Origin: Dermatobacter hominis
GTDB lineage: Bacteria; Actinomycetota; Acidimicrobiia; Acidimicrobiales; Microtrichaceae
Length of the DNA stretch: 64,000 nt
Direction of reading: 5' to 3'
NCBI RefSeq assembly: GCF_020715685.1
Contig: NZ_CP085840.1
Span: 3,410,001 to 3,474,000 of the forward strand
Of the stretch, positions 30,694 to 37,796 are shown in pieces; the stretch's first letter is position 1; every line of letters starts with the position of its first letter. Under the pieces are notes generated by a model. The model saw nothing but the letters and a program-made list of their open reading frames with translations. It did not search any database and had not been told where the DNA came from. Made by a program: the position numbers and the translations under genes.

Positions 30694-32045
30694 AGACGAA
30701 CGGATCACGACGAGCCGGGTGGGCCCTCGGGGCCGCGCTGCTCGCCGTCGTGATGCTCGCCGCCGCGTGCGGCGGGCGCGACGACGACTCGGGCTCCGAC
30801 ACGACCACGACGGCGGGCGACGGCGGCAGCGGAGAGGCTGCGGCGTTCATCGACCCGTCCGTCGACTGCACCGACTACCAGGGCACGCAGGGCGTGAGCG
30901 GCGACACGATCAAGATCGGCACCGTCCGACCTGCCACGGGCAACTTCGCGATCTACGACCAGGTGACCACCGGTCTCGACGCGTACGTCACGTCGGTCAA
31001 CGCCTCGGGCGGCATCAAGGCCGGCGACGGCAAGACCTACAAGCTCGAGCTGGTCAAGGAGGACGACGCCTACGACCCGGCTCGGACCCCGCAGCTCGTC
31101 AAGAAGCTGGTCGAGCAGGACGGCGTGTTCGCGCTGGTCGGCGACATCGGCACCGAGACCAACCTGGCCGTCCGGGACTACCTCAACGAGAAGTGCGTCC
31201 CGAACATCGCGCTGGCCACCGGCTCCACGCAGTGGGGCAACAACAAGCAGTACCCCTGGTACATCTCGGGCCTGCCCTCCTACGCCGCCGAGGCCAACGC
31301 CTGGGTGGAGTACCTGAAGGAGAACAACCCCCAGGCCAAGATCGCCCTGCTCTACCAGGACGACGACTTCGGCCAGGCGTACGAGAAGGCCATCAAGAAG
31401 GCCATCGAGGGCACCGACATCACGGTCGTCGACGAGGCGAGCTTCAACCCGCTCTCCGGCACGACGACCGAGGCCGCGGTGACCAAGCTGTCCCAGTCGG
31501 GGGCTGACACCTTCATCGTCGGCATCGGCGGCACGCCGTGCCCGAAGACGCTGTCGCTGATCCCCGACTCGTGGAACCCGACCACGATCATCTCCATCAC
31601 CTGTGCCGGCAAGACGGCCCTGTCGCTCGCGGGCGGCAAGGACCAGGGTGTCATCGCCGCCCAGGCCACGTACGACCCGTCCGATCCGGCCGACCAGTCG
31701 AACGCGAAGGTCCAGGACTTCATGACCAAGGGCGCGGCGGCCGGCCTCGACCAGGCGAAGATGGAGGGCGGCATCACCAGCGTGGGCTGGGGCTTCGGCG
31801 CCCTCTTCGCCAAGGCGGTCGAGGAGTCGAAGGCGGTCGACCGGGCCGACGTCATGAACACCCTGTGGTCGCTGGAGGACTCGAGCTTCGGACTCCTCCG
31901 GGACGAGGTCACGGTGAACACCGACGGCACCGAGGACCCGTGGCTCATCGAGGGCTTCCGCATGGTCCAGCGTGAGGGCGGCGGCTGGAAGGAGCTGGCG
32001 CCGGTCACCAACTTCGAGGGCAAGTCGAACGGCTACGCCGGCTGA
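30690..32045 (+). CDS. livK: ABC transporter substrate-binding lipoprotein (LivK type)
   Basis: This 451-residue binding protein has a lipoprotein signal (hydrophobic ALLAVVMLAAAC with Cys about 29), a Thr/Ser/Gly linker and a two-lobed Leu/Ile/Val-binding-protein fold: IKIGTVRPATGNFA, then LVGDIGTETNLAVRDYLNE and IALLYQDDDFGQAYE. It captures solute outside the membrane and feeds the LivHM permease. The ATG overlaps the livM stop. Placing the binding protein last is unusual, since livK is often first or separate; a hairpin at 32067-32096 ends the operon. Two extra Cys residues in the C-lobe could form a disulfide. Ligand unknown. Confidence 0.92.
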   Translation: MKTNGSRRAGWALGAALLAVVMLAAACGGRDDDSGSDTTTTAGDGGSGEAAAFIDPSVDCTDYQGTQGVSGDTIKIGTVRPATGNFAIYDQVTTGLDAYVTSVNASGGIKAGDGKTYKLELVKEDDAYDPARTPQLVKKLVEQDGVFALVGDIGTETNLAVRDYLNEKCVPNIALATGSTQWGNNKQYPWYISGLPSYAAEANAWVEYLKENNPQAKIALLYQDDDFGQAYEKAIKKAIEGTDITVVDEASFNPLSGTTTEAAVTKLSQSGADTFIVGIGGTPCPKTLSLIPDSWNPTTIISITCAGKTALSLAGGKDQGVIAAQATYDPSDPADQSNAKVQDFMTKGAAAGLDQAKMEGGITSVGWGFGALFAKAVEESKAVDRADVMNTLWSLEDSSFGLLRDEVTVNTDGTEDPWLIEGFRMVQREGGGWKELAPVTNFEGKSNGYAG

Positions 32046-32066
32046 CCCACCTCGTCCCGATCCGGT

Positions 32067-32096
32067 GCACGGCCGTCCCTGCGGGGGCGGCCGTGC
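32067..32096 (+). terminator. Terminator hairpin of the liv operon
   Basis: GCACGGCCG (32067-32075) pairs perfectly with CGGCCGTGC (32088-32096) across a 12-base loop, directly after the binding protein gene and before a convergent gene. Confidence 0.65.
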
Positions 32097-32123
32097 CGCG
32101 TCCGGAGCCCCGCCGGTCGAGCG

Positions 32124-32888
32124 TCAGGTCGCCTCGCCGGCCTCGATGGCGAGCAGCTCCTCGGCGGCCTGGCGCACCTGCAGGTCCCGGTCCGCGGTGA
32201 GGCGCCGCAGCTCGTCGGTCGCCGCCGGGTCGTCGAAGGCGGCGAGGGCGAGCACCGCCCGCCGGCGCACGGTGGCGCGGTCGCGGCAGCCGGCGAGCAC
32301 GGCGGGGAGGCCGCCCGGGTCGCCGATGCTGCCGAGCGCGGCGACCGCCGCCTCCCGGCACAGGTGCTCGGCGTGGCCGGTGGCCACCTCGGCGAGCGAG
32401 GCGACGGCGAGGTCCAGCGCGGACGGTGCGTCCGCCAACGGCAGCTCGCCGACCGCGAAGGCCACCACCTCCGCCACGCGATCGTCCTCGTCGCCCAGCC
32501 GCTCGACCAGCGGGGCCGTGGCGATCGCGACGAGGTCGGCGTCGAGGTCGACCGCGCCCGCCAGCCGGCCGGCCTCCGCCGCGGCGCGGCGGCGCACCGC
32601 GGCGTCGCCGTCGGACAGCGCGGCCAGCACGGCGTCGAGCGCGGCGCTCGGTCCGATCACGCCCGATCGCGCGAGGCGGACCGACGCGCCGACCGCGGCG
32701 GCCCGGACGGCGGGGTCGGGGTCGACGTGCGCGGCCGCCACGAGGTCGGCATCGCCGTCGTGACCGGCGCGCACGACGCGGACGGTCCGATCGGACCCGG
32801 CGCCCGTGACCCGAGGCGCGTCGGCGTCCGACGCGGTCGGGCGATCGGCGTCGTCGGGTCCGTCGGTGGGGGCTGCTGCTGGGTCCAT
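32124..32888 (-). CDS. HEAT-repeat protein
   Basis: The 254-residue product has an acidic disordered N-terminus of about 40 residues, then repeated helical pairs typical of HEAT/PBS-lyase repeats: DPDPAVRAAAVGASVRLA, LSDGDAAVRRRAAAEAGRLA, REAAVAALGSIGDPGGLPAVLA and DRDLQVRQAAEELLAI. Such solenoids are usually protein-interaction scaffolds, or phycobilin lyases in other phyla; nothing suggests a lyase here. It starts at ATG 32888 without a clear ribosome site or -10 box. It diverges from the short Pro/Ala-tailed protein gene. Confidence 0.78.
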   Translation of the reverse strand: MDPAAAPTDGPDDADRPTASDADAPRVTGAGSDRTVRVVRAGHDGDADLVAAAHVDPDPAVRAAAVGASVRLARSGVIGPSAALDAVLAALSDGDAAVRRRAAAEAGRLAGAVDLDADLVAIATAPLVERLGDEDDRVAEVVAFAVGELPLADAPSALDLAVASLAEVATGHAEHLCREAAVAALGSIGDPGGLPAVLAGCRDRATVRRRAVLALAAFDDPAATDELRRLTADRDLQVRQAAEELLAIEAGEAT

Positions 32889-33048
32889 GTCGTCGGTCCG
32901 TGTCGTTCGGGCGGGTGGGGCGGTCGTCGCGGTGGGGGCGCAGGTCCCTGATCGGAACGCGTCCGATCCGGCGGACCGGCGGCTACCGTGCTCCTCGGTG
33001 TCGGTCGTCGTTCGTGTTCGGCCCTGCCGCGATCGGTTCAGCTCCCCA

Positions 33049-33054
33049 TAGACT
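33049..33054 (+). promoter_or_regulatory. -10-like box TAGACT
   Basis: TAGACT predicts a transcript starting about 35 bases before ATG 33096. That leader includes a GAGAGG ribosome-site-like sequence. Confidence 0.35.
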
Positions 33055-33095
33055 TCCGGCTCAGGACGAGCGAGGGACGAGAGAGGTACAGCACG

Positions 33096-33578
33096 ATGTC
33101 GCAACACATGGTGATCTTCCAGACCGCCGACGGAAGCCCCGCGTACAGCCAGTTCGAGTCGATCAGCGAGGCCGTGGGCTTCGTCGAGTCGCTGCGCAAC
33201 GACCAGGGCATCGAGAACGCCCGGATGTTCGAGCTCAAGGAGATCAAGTTCGAGCTCAAGCCGGTGTTCAAGGTGGAGCTGAAGGAGCTGAACGCCGGGC
33301 CCGCGTCGGCCCCGTCCGCCGCCCCCGCGCCGTCCGCTCCCTCGCCGAGCACGCCGTCACCGGCGCCGTCGCGCCCCGATCCCGCACCGGCGCCCGCCGC
33401 CCCGGCCGCGGCGCCCGGCTCCGGCGAGACCACGTCCTTCGGGGGCTCGTTCGCCCCGCCCGCCGGCGGCTCGCCGTCGTCCGAGCCGGCCGCTCCCGCC
33501 GCCCCGGCTCCCACGCCCCCCGCCGACCAGCCGTCGTCCGACTCGCAGCCGGCGCGACGGGGCCTCTTCGGCCGCTGA
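33096..33578 (+). CDS. Small protein with compact N-terminal domain and Pro/Ala/Ser tail
   Basis: I do not recognise a family. Residues 1-66 form a compact alpha/beta-like domain (HMVIFQTADGSPAYSQF, then SISEAVGFVESLRNDQGI and MFELKEIKFELKPVFKVEL) that reads like a small conserved actinobacterial domain. The remaining 94 residues are Pro/Ala/Ser-rich and disordered, ending in RRGLFGR. There is no signal peptide or membrane helix. A GAGAGG sequence lies nine bases before ATG 33096. The design (small domain plus polyproline-like tail) parallels the product of the gene at 6461-6943. Confidence 0.75.
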   Translation: MSQHMVIFQTADGSPAYSQFESISEAVGFVESLRNDQGIENARMFELKEIKFELKPVFKVELKELNAGPASAPSAAPAPSAPSPSTPSPAPSRPDPAPAPAAPAAAPGSGETTSFGGSFAPPAGGSPSSEPAAPAAPAPTPPADQPSSDSQPARRGLFGR

Positions 33579-33594
33579 TCCTCCGTCCTGGCGC

Positions 33595-33634
33595 ACGCAC
33601 GCCGGACCGCTCGACCGGGCGGGACGGCGTGCGT
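33595..33634. terminator. Hairpin between convergent genes
   Basis: ACGCACGCCG (33595-33604) pairs with CGGCGTGCGT (33625-33634) over a 20-base loop that can fold further. It lies between the small Pro/Ala protein gene and the convergent small membrane protein gene. Confidence 0.5.
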
Positions 33635-33714
33635 CGTCGCGTCCGGGGGAGGTCGTCGGGGGACCGTGGTCCGGACCGGCCCGCCCGACCTGATCGGCAC
33701 CGCGGACCGACCCG

Positions 33715-34065
33715 TCAGCCGATCAGCGTGAAGAACCCGACCACGACGATGCTGAGCACGACCCCGACGGCGGCCGCCGCGGCGATCACGCCGAGCGCCA
33801 GCAGGAACGCCGAGCGGATCCGCACCGAGGCCGGCACGTCGACCTGCAGTCGCGGCACCTCCCGGTCGCCGACGCCGGCCGCGGTCGTGGCCGCGGCGCG
33901 ACGACGGCGTGGCGCGGCGCCGTCCCTGGCGGGCGTCACAGGCACCGGGGCCGCCGTCGCGACCGTCGTGGCAGGCTGGGGGAGTGGTCGCCGCCCGAAC
34001 ATGCTGAGCGCGAAGCCGGCGGTCGACACGGCCACCACGAGCACCCCGACGATCAGCGTCGGCAC
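33715..34065 (-). CDS. Small two-helix membrane protein
   Basis: This 116-residue protein has one membrane helix at each end: LIVGVLVVAVSTAGFAL (about 4-20) and AFLLALGVIAAAAAVGVVLSI (about 86-110). The loop between them is rich in Arg, Ala and Pro and includes RRRRAAATTAAG. No family is recognised. The start is GTG 34065, and 81 bases separate it from the divergent PDZ-Lon gene. Codon use and composition match the neighbours, so I regard it as real. Confidence 0.65.
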   Translation of the reverse strand: MPTLIVGVLVVAVSTAGFALSMFGRRPLPQPATTVATAAPVPVTPARDGAAPRRRRAAATTAAGVGDREVPRLQVDVPASVRIRSAFLLALGVIAAAAAVGVVLSIVVVGFFTLIG

Positions 34066-34146
34066 GACGGGCCTCGCCGGATCGCCGGTGCCGACCGGGC
34101 CGCGCCGGGCCGATCAGCACCTGCATGAGATGACGGTGACCCCCAC

Positions 34147-35370
34147 ATGACCTCGCCCAGCGTATCGACTGCGGAACCGCCGTCCGAGCCCGACGTCGAC
34201 GCCGTGGAGCTCGAGGCCCGGCGCCGTCGGCGGCGTCGCCGCTGGGTCTGGGGCGGGGTCGGGCTCGTCGTCCTGGCGGTCATCGCCGGCGTCCTCTTCA
34301 TCCCGACGCCCTACTACCTGTTCCAGCCTGGCTCGGTCCGACCCGCCGAGACGCGCATCGACGTGACCGGAGCCGAGTCGTACGAGACCGACGGCGACGT
34401 GCTGTTCACGACCGTCTACGTCGACCAGGCGACGCTGGCCACGCTCCTGCGCGGCGTGCTCGACGACGCGGTCGAGGTCAAGACCGAGGAGGAGGTCTAC
34501 GGGCCCGACGGTCGCGACGCCTCCCGCCAGGTGAACCAGCAGCGGATGGACCTCTCGAAGCTGATCGCCACCAAGGTCGGGCTCGAGTACCTGGGGTACC
34601 CGGCGGAGTTCACGGCGCGCGGGGCGAGGGTCCTCGGCGTGAACGAGGAGGGCGGGTCGGTCGGCAAGCTCCGCGTCGGCGACGTGATCACCTCGATCGA
34701 CGGCCACGAGGTCCAGCTCCCCGGCGACATCCAGGTCGGGCTGCAGGGGAAGGCCCCGGGCGACGTGGTGACGGTCACCGCCCGCCGCGGCGACGGCGAC
34801 GACGCCGCCACGGTCGAGGAGCAGATCACGCTCGGCGCCGCGCCCACCGAGGACGACGCCGGCACGAGCACGACGCAGTCGACGACGACCACGACGGCGC
34901 CGGCGACCGGCGCCCCCGCCGACGCCGCGGCCCCGACCACCACGATGGCGCCACGGGCCGAACGGCCGGTGCTGGGCGTGTCGGTCGAACCCGCCGACCC
35001 GTCGGTCGAGTCGCCCGTGCACGTGGCGATCGACTCGGGCGACGTCACCGGCCCGTCGGCCGGCCTGGCGTGGGCGCTCGCGGTCGTCGACCGCCTCACC
35101 CCCGAGTCGCTGACCGACGGCACGGACGTCGCGGTCACCGGCGAGATCCTCTCCGACGGCACGGTCGGGCCGATCGGCGGGATCGTGCAGAAGGTGGCGG
35201 CCGTCAAGCGGGCCGGCGTGTCGACCTTCCTGTACCCGGCGTCGACGGACGAGGCAGAGCAGCGCGCCATGCGCGAGGTGGCCGGCGACGACGTGCGCCT
35301 CGTCCCCGTGGGCACGCTGAAGGAGGCCGTCGAGGCACTCCACCCCGGCGGCGTGCAGAAGCCCGGCTGA
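34147..35370 (+). CDS. YlbL-type PDZ and Lon-protease (S16) domain membrane protein
   Basis: This 407-residue protein has an Arg-rich cytoplasmic start and one membrane helix (about 34-54, VWGGVGLVVLAVIAGVLFI). A PDZ domain follows (about 155-235, ending GKLRVGDVITSIDGHEVQ and later sequence), then a C-terminal Lon-type peptidase domain (about 275-400) with the Ser motif GPSAGLAWAL and the Lys in QKVAAVKRAG, forming the Ser-Lys dyad. Such proteins (Bacillus YlbL, mycobacterial Rv3194c) face outward and process membrane or secreted proteins. A Thr/Ala-rich stretch of about 35 residues lies between the PDZ and peptidase domains. Two genes downstream is the UPF0182 gene, its usual mycobacterial neighbour. 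Confidence 0.92.
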   Translation: MTSPSVSTAEPPSEPDVDAVELEARRRRRRRRWVWGGVGLVVLAVIAGVLFIPTPYYLFQPGSVRPAETRIDVTGAESYETDGDVLFTTVYVDQATLATLLRGVLDDAVEVKTEEEVYGPDGRDASRQVNQQRMDLSKLIATKVGLEYLGYPAEFTARGARVLGVNEEGGSVGKLRVGDVITSIDGHEVQLPGDIQVGLQGKAPGDVVTVTARRGDGDDAATVEEQITLGAAPTEDDAGTSTTQSTTTTTAPATGAPADAAAPTTTMAPRAERPVLGVSVEPADPSVESPVHVAIDSGDVTGPSAGLAWALAVVDRLTPESLTDGTDVAVTGEILSDGTVGPIGGIVQKVAAVKRAGVSTFLYPASTDEAEQRAMREVAGDDVRLVPVGTLKEAVEALHPGGVQKPG

Positions 35371-35475
35371 TCGCGGCGGGCCACCTGGTCCTCGATCGCG
35401 CGGGCACCCCGGCCCCCGGTGACGGGGCGGGCACCGCGACCTCGACCCGTCCGCCATCGCCGCGCGTGGCCCCCG

Positions 35476-35481
35476 TAGCAT
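35476..35481 (+). promoter_or_regulatory. -10-like box TAGCAT for leaderless DivIVA-like gene
   Basis: TAGCAT is followed by six bases and ATG 35488, with no Shine-Dalgarno sequence. Confidence 0.5.
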
Positions 35482-35487
35482 TCGGCC

Positions 35488-37785
35488 ATGGCCGACCTCG
35501 TGTCCGATCCCGTGCCCGATCCGCCTGATCTGGATGCCGGCACGCTCGCCTCGGCGGGGTTCACCCGGGCGCGCAAGGGGTTCGAGCCGGCCGAGGTCCG
35601 GGCGATGCTCGGCCGGGCCTCCGATGCGCTGCGGGCCTGGAAGGAGCGCGACGACCGCCTCGTCGCCCGCCTCGACGAGCTCGAGCGTCGCCTGGAGCAG
35701 TCGCAGGAGCTGGACGAGCAGCGGATCACCGCCGTGCTGGGCGAGGAGACGGCCCGCATCGTCGCCGCAGCCCGGGAGGCCGCCAGCGAGATCCGCGCCA
35801 AGGCCGAGGAGCAGGCCGCTCGCCTGGTGGCCGAGACCGAGGAGGCGGCCACCGCCAGCGCCGCCGCCCTGACCGACGAGGCGACGGCGCTCCGCGACGA
35901 CGCCGCCCGCCTGCACGAGGAGGCGACCGCCGCCGCCGAGGCGACCAGGGCGGAGGCGCAGGACCACGCCGACCGGCTGCGCGCCGAGGCATCCGCGGAG
36001 CACGACTCGCTCCTCGCCGCGGCCAAGACCGTGCTCGACGAGCGCACCGCCGAGGCGGAGGCCGTCGCGAGCGGCATCCGCGAGGCTGCGCAGATCGAGC
36101 TCGACGGCGCCCACGCCGAGGGCGACCGCCTGCGCGAGGAGTCGCGCGAGGCTGCGGCGGCCGAGGTCGAGCGCGCTCGCGCCGAGGGTCGGGCGATGGT
36201 CGAGGAGGCGCGCCAGCTCCGGCGGCAGATGCTGCAGGACCTGGCCGAGCGGCGGCGCACCGCCCGCCGCCAGATCGAGGCCGCCCGCGCCGGCCGGGAC
36301 CGCATCGTCGAGGCGCTCGGGACCGCGGGCGATCGGGTCACGCAGGTCATCGCCGAGCTCTCCGGCGCCGACGACCAGGCCCAGCGGGCCGCCGACGCCG
36401 CGGCCGCGGCGGTCGACGACGACATCGACGAGGTCGTGGCCGAGCTCGAGACCGGCCTCACCCTGGGCGGGCTGCCGCTGCTCGAGGACCCCGATGATGA
36501 CCTGCTGGCCGAGGAGGCGCTGTCCCCGGGCGACATCGACCTGTCGGAGGCGGGCACGATCCCGCCCGACGACGCGATCGGCACCGTCGCGGTCGACGAG
36601 GTCACGGTCGGAGAGGTCGTGATCGACGTCGCCGACGAGCCCGACCCACCGGCCGAGGGCGGTCCAGGAGCCGACGAGCCGGGCGGTGGCGCCCCGGCCG
36701 ACGAGGGCATCGCGACCGAGCGGGTCACGACGATCGTCGACACCGACGAGGAGCCCAGCCCCGGTGCGACGGTGCACGACCTGTTCGAGCGCATCCGGGC
36801 CGAGCGCCGACGCGACGACGACCTCGGGCCGTCGGTCGACGCCGGCGGTGCGGCCGCGGTCCTCGACGACGCCTTCGCCGACGACGAGGACGACCTCGAC
36901 GAGGCGGACGACACCGACGACGGCGACGCCGCCGGGCTGGCGTCGGTCGTCGTGCTGGAGCAACCGGCCGACGACGTCACCGAGCCCGACGGGCCCGACG
37001 ACGGCGACCAGGTGGCTGCGGTGATCGAGTCCACTGCGGTCGAGGTCGTGGTGCCGGGCGCCGGCGACGACACAGTCGCCGAGGCCGTCGCGGCCACGTC
37101 CGCGCTGGACCGGCGGGACGCCCTCCTGGCGCCGACCGAGAAGTCGCTCGCCCGGTCGCTCAAGCGCCTGGTGTCCGACGAGCAGAACGAGGTCCTCGAC
37201 CGCCTGCGCCGCATCCGGCGCGGCATGCCCGAGCTCGATGCCCTGCTCCCCGAGGGCGAGGACGTCGCCACGTTCATCGACGCCCTCCGGGCCGACTACG
37301 CAGCGGCGGCGGCTGCCGGCGCGGCGTTCTGGGACGCCGAGTCCGGCGCCGAGCACCCGGGCCCGGTCGGCGACCGGCTCGACGACGAGGTCGTCGAGGG
37401 CGGGCTCGAGATCCGTGTCGCCGAGCTCCTCGGTCTGCGCCGGGCGCACATCCAGCGGGCGCTCGAGCACGCCGCCGACGAGGGCGTCGAACTGGCCGAG
37501 CTCGGCGACCACGTGCGCGCCGCGTACCGCGAGTGGCGCACGCGGTCGGTCCCCGAGCTGGCCGGCGACCTGGCGGCGTCGGGCTTCGCGCTGGGCGAGC
37601 AGGCCGCGGCAGGGCAGGGGACCGCCTGGTGCTGGATGGTCGACAACGGCGGGCTGCCGTGCAGCGACGCCGAGGACAACGCGCTGGCCGGCTCGGTGAG
37701 CTGCGGCGCGACCTTTCCGACCGGGGACGTGATCCCCCCGGCGCACTCAGGATGCCGATGCATCCTGGTCCCACCCCCTCGGTAA
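35488..37785 (+). CDS. DivIVA-like coiled-coil protein with phage Mu gpF-like C-terminus
   Basis: This 765-residue protein has four parts. Residues about 20-55 (AGFTRARKGFEPAEVRAMLGRA) match the DivIVA N-terminal motif that binds curved membrane. From about 50 to 325 is a long Ala/Glu/Arg coiled coil. About 330-545 is acidic and disordered. The last 215 residues form a helical region followed by a Cys/His-rich end: C715, C725, C739 and IPPAHSGCRC with H753, C756 and C758. That end resembles the closing motif of phage Mu gpF-type head morphogenesis domains, but no other phage genes are nearby. It lies between PDZ-Lon and UPF0182 genes, suggesting a cell envelope or polar role. The chimera is unusual; the C-terminal function is open. 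Confidence 0.75.
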   Translation: MADLVSDPVPDPPDLDAGTLASAGFTRARKGFEPAEVRAMLGRASDALRAWKERDDRLVARLDELERRLEQSQELDEQRITAVLGEETARIVAAAREAASEIRAKAEEQAARLVAETEEAATASAAALTDEATALRDDAARLHEEATAAAEATRAEAQDHADRLRAEASAEHDSLLAAAKTVLDERTAEAEAVASGIREAAQIELDGAHAEGDRLREESREAAAAEVERARAEGRAMVEEARQLRRQMLQDLAERRRTARRQIEAARAGRDRIVEALGTAGDRVTQVIAELSGADDQAQRAADAAAAAVDDDIDEVVAELETGLTLGGLPLLEDPDDDLLAEEALSPGDIDLSEAGTIPPDDAIGTVAVDEVTVGEVVIDVADEPDPPAEGGPGADEPGGGAPADEGIATERVTTIVDTDEEPSPGATVHDLFERIRAERRRDDDLGPSVDAGGAAAVLDDAFADDEDDLDEADDTDDGDAAGLASVVVLEQPADDVTEPDGPDDGDQVAAVIESTAVEVVVPGAGDDTVAEAVAATSALDRRDALLAPTEKSLARSLKRLVSDEQNEVLDRLRRIRRGMPELDALLPEGEDVATFIDALRADYAAAAAAGAAFWDAESGAEHPGPVGDRLDDEVVEGGLEIRVAELLGLRRAHIQRALEHAADEGVELAELGDHVRAAYREWRTRSVPELAGDLAASGFALGEQAAAGQGTAWCWMVDNGGLPCSDAEDNALAGSVSCGATFPTGDVIPPAHSGCRCILVPPPR

Positions 37786-37788
37786 CCT
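37783..37788 (+). promoter_or_regulatory. -10-like box TAACCT for UPF0182 gene
   Basis: TAACCT includes the TAA stop of the upstream gene and lies eight bases before GTG 37797. Confidence 0.45.
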
Positions 37789-37796
37789 CCTCCGCC

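Noticed and set aside
34114-37746. Very long open frames on the minus strand opposite the PDZ-Lon and DivIVA-like genes (and similar ones at 186-2147, 3009-5330, 41764-44145)
   Set aside because: High GC removes stops from the opposite strand. These frames are rich in Arg/Gly/Ala/Val without domain motifs, while the plus-strand genes show clear families.
35488-37785. Prophage remnant, suggested by the gpF-like C-terminus
   Set aside because: No integrase, terminase, portal, capsid or tail gene lies nearby, and composition matches the neighbours.
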